A stretch of DNA of 64,000 nt from Alcanivorax sp. Its GTDB lineage: Bacteria > Pseudomonadota > Gammaproteobacteria > Pseudomonadales > Alcanivoracaceae. Every line of letters begins with the position of its first letter. The first letter of the stretch is position 1. A program made the translations under genes and the position numbers. The stretch is from the NCBI GenBank assembly GCA_022565695.1, contig JAIUME010000010.1:29378-93377 (forward strand), read 5' to 3'. Below, piece after piece: positions 59,769 through 64,000 of the stretch. Below the pieces are notes generated by a model. It did no database searches, was not told where the DNA came from, and saw only the letters and a list, made by a program, of their open reading frames with translations.

Positions 59769-61061
59769 TCAGCCGTAGATCTTGCGGACATCTGCCTTGG
59801 TACTTTTCGGCTCGATGAAATACTGCGGATCACCCAGCAACCCGGCGAAGCGCTCGGCCTCGGCAATATTGCCGTGCTTGAACAGGCAACGCAGGTAACC
59901 CCCCTCGTCATAATCGAACACCAGCAACTCCAGCTTCATTTCCGGTGATGCCAGATGCAGCGTGCAGTCGCGGGCGTGCTCCGCCGTGGAAAACCCCGGC
60001 TGCTCGAGCTTGACCAGGCAACCGAAGAAATTGATATCCACCACCTTGACCTGCTGATCAAAGCGGAACTGGTCGCCAATCCGCGATTCGCTGGTGACGC
60101 GCCCCCGGGTGTTGCAGGGCAGCAGGCGTTCGCTGCGGCGACGTTCCAGGCGGTCGTAGGTGCCACGGGGGAAGACTGCAACGCCCTCCACCGCGTCTAC
60201 TGGTGAGCCACGCAGGAACGCCGAAAACAGATCCAGCGATACCTCCCGCTTCTCCAGCTGCGGCAGGTGATCTGCGCCCTTGATCAGCGCGAAGGTGGCG
60301 TTCGGGCACTTGCTGGCAAAATCCGCGTTTTCCCAGGGCAAGGTAAAGCTGTCGAACTCACCGGTGGTGACCAGGGTTTCGCATTCCGGATAACCCAGCA
60401 GCCCTTCAACGGACAGCAGGCGCCGACCGTTGATCTTGTAGCGCTCACGCTCATTATCACTCAGCGCTTTCATCTGCCGGTAGAACAGACGGCGGGCGGT
60501 GGGCGTGATGCCGGTTTCCTTGATGCGATGGTAGTTCACCAGGTAGAGCACCACGGCCTGGGAGAACTCATCCATGCGCCCTTCTTCCAGCACACGTACA
60601 GACTCTTCCACCAGCATGCGCCAGCTCTTGCGGGGCCGTACCACGATGCCGGCAACGATCATCTTGCCGGTCAGGGCGGGATACTTGTAGGCGAAGGTGC
60701 TGGCAATGGCGGAACCCAGGGACAGGCCCATCAGGTGCACCTGAGACAGGCCCATCTTGACCACAAACTCGTGCAGCAGATCCGCGAGATCTTCCATGCC
60801 CAGATGCGGCGCCACCTGATCGTTACTGCCCAGCGACGGCAGATCCACCAGAATGACCGGGAAGTCCTCGTAGATACGCTCCACGCAGTACTTGTAGGAG
60901 GTGAAGTTCTGGAAGGCACCGCCAATAACCAGCAACGGTGGCTTGTGCGCAGTTTCCGGGCTGGCAAAGGGCAGATAATCGATGCGCCATTGTCCCACCC
61001 AGAAGTGTCTCGGCACGGCCTTGATGGCCTGCCTGTTGTATTCCTGATAATCGATAAGCAT
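59769..61061 (-). CDS. Alpha/beta hydrolase fused to a PilZ-like domain
   Basis: The product has 430 residues. Residues about 25-285 are an alpha/beta hydrolase: VIGGAFQNFTSYKY (oxyanion region), nucleophile elbow MGLSLGSAIAS (about 116), acid in TTGEFDSFTLPWE and His in KGADHLPQLEKRE. The layout, including G-x-x-D-x-x-T before the His, resembles RhlA-type acyltransferases. Residues about 305-405 look like a PilZ domain: RRRSER (RxxxR site) then VVDINFFGCLV, with Asn where (D/N)xSxxG has Ser. GGAGG precedes the ATG at 61061. A c-di-GMP-controlled lipid enzyme is inferred. Confidence 0.75.
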   Translation of the reverse strand: MLIDYQEYNRQAIKAVPRHFWVGQWRIDYLPFASPETAHKPPLLVIGGAFQNFTSYKYCVERIYEDFPVILVDLPSLGSNDQVAPHLGMEDLADLLHEFVVKMGLSQVHLMGLSLGSAIASTFAYKYPALTGKMIVAGIVVRPRKSWRMLVEESVRVLEEGRMDEFSQAVVLYLVNYHRIKETGITPTARRLFYRQMKALSDNERERYKINGRRLLSVEGLLGYPECETLVTTGEFDSFTLPWENADFASKCPNATFALIKGADHLPQLEKREVSLDLFSAFLRGSPVDAVEGVAVFPRGTYDRLERRRSERLLPCNTRGRVTSESRIGDQFRFDQQVKVVDINFFGCLVKLEQPGFSTAEHARDCTLHLASPEMKLELLVFDYDEGGYLRCLFKHGNIAEAERFAGLLGDPQYFIEPKSTKADVRKIYG

Positions 61062-61276
61062 TGTGCGGGCCTCCGGAGCTGGCCTCATTGTTGTTATTGT
61101 TCACCTCTACGGGTGTTCATTCTTATTCCTGACATTCTTTCCTGGCTGCACTCTTGGCCGCACTATGGCGCATTGACATCAGCCGCTGGCAGCATCTCAT
61201 TCTGTGGCATTTCCGGCAGCGCGTAAACCACCACATGTCGGTATACTGGGGCAACAGTTATCCCCCGAAAAGCCGG

Positions 61277-61309
61277 GACAGCGCCAAGACAGCACCGAGA
61301 CAGCACCAA
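61277..61309. repeat. 11-bp tandem repeat, three units, upstream of proA
   Basis: GACAGCGCCAA (61277-61287), GACAGCACCGA (61288-61298) and GACAGCACCAA (61299-61309) are adjacent. They end 20 bases before the proA start, next to GGGAG. Transcribed, they would form the 5' leader. Confidence 0.85.
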
Positions 61310-61329
61310 GGGAGTACCACGGGAGCACC

Positions 61330-62604
61330 ATGAACAGCACGCAGCAGATCAACATAGCGCAGTACATGCAGGACCTGGGCCAGCGCGCCCGGGCCGCGTC
61401 ACGCCTGGTCGCCAGAGCGACCGCTGGCAGCAAGAACGCAGCCTTGCTGGCGATTGCAGCCGCCCTGCGGGCTGGCCGGGATGCCATTCTGGCCGCCAAC
61501 CGCGAGGATATGGCCGCTGGCCGGGCGAACGGCCTGGAGCCGGCCCTGCTGGACCGCCTGGAACTGACCCCGGCCCGCTTTGACGCCATGCTGGAAGGCC
61601 TGGAGCAGGTCGCAGCCCTGCCCGACCCCGTGGGCGGCATCACCGACCTCAATTACCGCCCCAGCGGCATTCAGGTGGGGCGCATGCGCGTGCCCCTCGG
61701 CGTCATCGGCATCATTTACGAGTCGCGCCCCAACGTCACCATCGACGCCGCTGCCCTGTGCCTGAAATCCGGCAATGCCGCCATTCTGCGTGGTGGTTCC
61801 GAGGCGATCCGCGCCAATCAGGCCATCGCGGCCTGCATCCGCACCGGGCTGGCCGAAGCCGGGCTGCCCGAAGACGCCGTGCAGGTGATCGAAACTACGG
61901 ATCGCGCTGCTGTCGGTGCCCTGATCAGCCAGCCCGAGTATGTGGACGTGATCGTCCCCCGCGGCGGCAAGGGCCTGATCGAACGCATCAGCCGCGACGC
62001 CCGGGTACCGGTCATCAAGCATCTGGATGGCAATTGCCATGTCTATATCGACGACCAGGCGGACCTGGCCAAAGCGATTCCTGTCGCCATGAACGCCAAG
62101 GCCCACCGCTACGGCACCTGCAACACCATGGAAAGCCTACTGGTGGCCGAGGGCATTGCCAGCGAGGTGCTGCCCGCACTGGCGGAGCAGCTGCTCGCCG
62201 CCGGGGTCGAGCTGCGCGGCTGCGAACGCGCCCGGGCGCTGGTGCCTGCGATGAACGCAGCCACAGAGGCCGACTGGTCCGAAGAGTATCTGGCGCCGAT
62301 TCTGGCGGTGAAGATCGTGGCGGGGCTGGACGAAGCGATAGCGCATATCAATCAGTACAGCTCCGGCCATACCGAAAGCATTATTACCGAGAACTACACC
62401 CGTGCCCGCCGCTTCCTCAGCGAAGTGGATTCGGCCTCGGTGATGGTCAACGCCTCCACCCGCTTTGCGGACGGTTTCGAATACGGTCTTGGCGCCGAAA
62501 TCGGCATCTCCACCGACAAGATCCATGCCCGGGGCCCGGTGGGCCTGGAAGGGCTGACCAGCCAGAAGTGGGTGGTACTCGGCGACGGACACGTGCGGGA
62601 ATGA
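61330..62604 (+). CDS. proA: Gamma-glutamyl phosphate reductase
   Basis: The product has 424 residues, standard length. The catalytic Cys is in [14 protein letters not shown]; the NADPH-binding region includes [14 protein letters not shown] and [12 protein letters not shown], and the C-terminal [18 protein letters not shown] is diagnostic. It makes glutamate-5-semialdehyde for proline synthesis. GGGAG lies 5 bases before the ATG at 61330. nadD overlaps its stop (ATGA). Confidence 0.96.
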   Translation: MNSTQQINIAQYMQDLGQRARAASRLVARATAGSKNAALLAIAAALRAGRDAILAANREDMAAGRANGLEPALLDRLELTPARFDAMLEGLEQVAALPDPVGGITDLNYRPSGIQVGRMRVPLGVIGIIYESRPNVTIDAAALCLKSGNAAILRGGSEAIRANQAIAACIRTGLAEAGLPEDAVQVIETTDRAAVGALISQPEYVDVIVPRGGKGLIERISRDARVPVIKHLDGNCHVYIDDQADLAKAIPVAMNAKAHRYGTCNTMESLLVAEGIASEVLPALAEQLLAAGVELRGCERARALVPAMNAATEADWSEEYLAPILAVKIVAGLDEAIAHINQYSSGHTESIITENYTRARRFLSEVDSASVMVNASTRFADGFEYGLGAEIGISTDKIHARGPVGLEGLTSQKWVVLGDGHVRE

Positions 62605-63236
62605 CCGCTGATACCGGCCCGGTCGTCCTGTTTGGCGGTACCTTTGATCCGATCCACCGGGCCCACATTAACGGCGCCCGGGCCGTCGCCCGTGCGTTGC
62701 GCTGCCCGGTACATCTGCTGCCCAATGCCGTGCCCCCGCACCGCGAGCAACCGCAAGCCGACGGCGCACATCGCCTGGCGATGCTGCGCCTGGCCGTGGC
62801 CCGTTACCCGGAACTGATTGCCGACGACTGGGAACTGCGCCAGGACGGCCCGTCCTGGAGCCTGCGCACCCTGCAGCACTTCCGCACCCTGGCGGGCGAT
62901 CGCCCGCTGGCGCTGGTCATCGGCGCCGACAGCCTGGCCGGCCTGCATACCTGGCACCAGTGGCAGGACTACCCTGCCCTGTGCCATCTCGTGGTGCTCC
63001 CACGACCCGGCGCCCGCCGACCCCGCGCAGGCGTGCTCGCCACCTTTCCCGAAGGCGATGCCGGCGTGCTCTGCCAGACCCCCGCCGGACGACGCCTGAT
63101 GCTCAAACGCCCGTTTCTGGACGTCTCCGCCACCGCCGTCCGAGACGTGCTGGCCCAACGCGGCCACTGCCCGGCATTGCCGGCGGACGTCGAGGCATAT
63201 ATCCACCGCCATCACTTATATAACGTTCCGAAATAA
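62601..63236 (+). CDS. nadD: Nicotinate-nucleotide adenylyltransferase
   Basis: The product has 211 residues. The nucleotidyltransferase motif is [16 protein letters not shown] (about 8-23) and ISTxxxR-like [11 protein letters not shown] near the end. It adenylates nicotinate mononucleotide in NAD synthesis. Expected downstream neighbour rsfS does not follow within the window; instead accessory sequence begins, and its first fragment overlaps the last 21 bases of nadD on the other strand. Confidence 0.95.
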   Translation: MTADTGPVVLFGGTFDPIHRAHINGARAVARALRCPVHLLPNAVPPHREQPQADGAHRLAMLRLAVARYPELIADDWELRQDGPSWSLRTLQHFRTLAGDRPLALVIGADSLAGLHTWHQWQDYPALCHLVVLPRPGARRPRAGVLATFPEGDAGVLCQTPAGRRLMLKRPFLDVSATAVRDVLAQRGHCPALPADVEAYIHRHHLYNVPK

Positions 63237-63412
63237 ACGTTCCGAATGCATGGCCTGCATCAGCTTCCATACTGAGAAGTCCGGAATCCGTATCAAAGCT
63301 GAAAAATCGGCTTTCCACATATCCAACTCTACAATCCGCCCCTTTGCATCAACATAAAGGAAGGCAATAACGTCCACTCTTCTTAAATAGCGGTGCGAAG
63401 AAAATAGGTTTG
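63216..63412 (-). pseudogene. C-terminal fragment of a DUF6984-like (immunity-type) protein
   Basis: A minus-strand frame ending with TAA at 63216-63218 reads SSHRYLRRVDVIAFLYVDA, KGRIVELDMWKADFSALIRIP, then [18 protein letters not shown]. The core DVIAFLYVD...ELDMWK.DF is coherent protein sequence that I associate with DUF6984-like proteins found near polymorphic toxins. No start codon or N-terminal half is present upstream. Composition is AT-richer than nadD. The family name is tentative. Confidence 0.45.
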
Positions 63413-63421
63413 GTTGAGTAG

Positions 63422-63508
63422 TTAACGGCTGATGCCGTAGATAAAGCTGCTGCTTTTGCCGGTGCCATCTATCTCCGTGGGTTTGCCGAAGGAGTTAAGG
63501 CCTAACTC
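63422..63508 (-). pseudogene. Possible Rhs/YD-repeat fragment
   Basis: A 28-codon minus-strand frame reads ELGLNSFGKPTEIDGTGKSS then SFIYGISR and a stop. The pattern (FGKPT, DGTG, SFxY) resembles one YD repeat of Rhs proteins. It is short and I may be over-reading it; the neighbouring immunity-like and ankyrin fragments make a toxin remnant plausible. Confidence 0.25.
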
Positions 63509-63550
63509 TCATTCTGGATGCCCCGGCCAAATCCTCGTGCCACGCAATCA

Positions 63551-63873
63551 CTAAGACCCGTTGTGTGAAGGCAGCTCATCAAGATAGCCACGTTCGATCA
63601 GTGCATCTATAAATTCGTTATAGGCGTTAAGCTTTCTTCTACTCCAGATGTTCTCGCCTCTGCCGCCGAAACGCTTCACAAAATCCAGGACTGATGTCGA
63701 TTGAGGACTTGGTCCATCTTTTAAAGTCGGATCAGCGCCATTCTCCAGCAACCATAACGCAATTTCATACTGCCCCATGCCGGAAGCATTCCTTAAAGGT
63801 GTAACCCCGGAATAACTCATATGATTTACATCAAAGCCATACTGTACAAGAGTTTCCAAGCTATCCTTCCTGC
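63551..63873 (-). pseudogene. Ankyrin-repeat protein truncated by an IS element
   Basis: The minus-strand frame is open from the IS end (63873) to TAG at 63551-63553. It reads RKDSLETLVQYGFDVNHMS, then GVTPLRNASGMGQYEIALWL and LENGADPTLKD, a full ankyrin repeat with neighbours, and a non-repeat C-terminus ending LDELPSHNGS. The first possible start (TTG at 63859) falls in the middle of a repeat, so the N-terminal part has been removed by the insertion. Ankyrin proteins bind partner proteins; near toxin debris an immunity role is conceivable. Confidence 0.7.
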
Positions 63874-64000
63874 TGACCTTCCCCCCGAATTAGCACCAGG
63901 TCTTCGATGAGAAATCCATTCTATGCAGCCCGCTTGGCGAACGCTACCGGCGTCATGTAGCCGAGCGTGCTGTGTGGGCGTTGGTGGTTGTAGTGGTATC
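63874..64000 (-). mobile_element. IS3-family insertion sequence, right end (continues beyond window)
   Basis: The element begins with TGACCTTCCCCCCG at 63874, consistent with IS3-type terminal repeats starting TG. The transposase C-terminus ends 47 bases inside this end. The other end and any target duplication lie outside the window. Confidence 0.75.
63921..64000 (-). CDS. IS3-family transposase OrfB, C-terminal end (partial)
   Basis: The minus strand reads YHYNHQRPHSTLGYMTPVAF then AKRAA and TAG at 63921-63923. The YNxxRPHSTLGYxTPxxF signature is the classic tail of IS3-group OrfB integrases. The DDE residues lie outside the window. Confidence 0.88.
   Translation of the reverse strand, partial: YHYNHQRPHSTLGYMTPVAFAKRAA

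Noticed and set aside
61758..62600. Long N-terminal extension in the nadD frame
   Set aside because: It overlaps most of proA in another frame; the ATGA overlap at 62601 gives the expected NadD start.

Overview
The window reads as chromosome of a GC-rich gammaproteobacterium. Two gene orders support this: coxB-coxA-ctaG-coxC with SURF1, ctaA and ctaB, and the cluster miaB-phoH/ybeZ-ybeY-corC-lnt-leuS-lptE-holA-proA-nadD, both familiar from Pseudomonas-type genomes. An Alcanivorax-like marine genus is my best guess, from base composition and gene style only; it is an inference. Gene density is high and most of the window is ordinary core genome.

Layout. 1-1964: end of ychF, a tRNA-Met with its own promoter, and a pirin. 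2400-4513: small envelope or unknown genes, including an outer-membrane-like protein broken by one base. 4950-13451: a caa3-type cytochrome c oxidase locus (coxBA, ctaG, coxC, SURF1, SCO-like, ctaA, ctaB). It is interrupted after coxC by a terminator and two long related palindromic repeats in opposite orientation. 13552-16691: LemA plus an M48 protease and a small unknown gene. 16755-20529: a probable lipid-modifying operon (CFA-synthase-like methyltransferase plus geranylgeranyl-reductase-like flavoprotein) and an acyltransferase. 20631-29113: a membrane/cold-shock fusion, a BNR-propeller pair, a GGDEF-EAL protein, a START protein, an SDR, a DUF938 methyltransferase and RhlB-like helicase. 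29169-34104: a TetR-MFP-RND efflux operon whose adaptor gene carries a one-base frameshift. 34242-43792: PIN-PhoH, ICMT-like, YiiX-like, M14 peptidase, lipoprotein, a TorF porin with a probable sigma-54 promoter, a secreted nuclease, copper delivery proteins (PCuAC, SCO) that should serve the oxidase, and miaB.

44019-46205 is the clearest foreign piece. It is a visibly AT-richer gene for a 728-residue protein joining an XRE helix-turn-helix to a dynamin-like GTPase with a hydrophobic C-terminal region. It sits exactly between miaB and phoH, which are normally adjacent. I regard it as the best candidate for an uncharacterised, possibly anti-phage or stress-responsive, system. 46733-63236 returns to the conserved cluster, with extra genes (a rhomboid-like protein, a zinc-finger membrane protein, YdcF, an LCMT-like methyltransferase and an alpha/beta hydrolase fused to a PilZ-like domain).

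63216-64000, after nadD, is accessory debris: a C-terminal fragment of an immunity-like protein, a possible Rhs/YD-repeat scrap, and an ankyrin-repeat gene whose 5' part is cut by the end of an IS3-family element that runs off the window.
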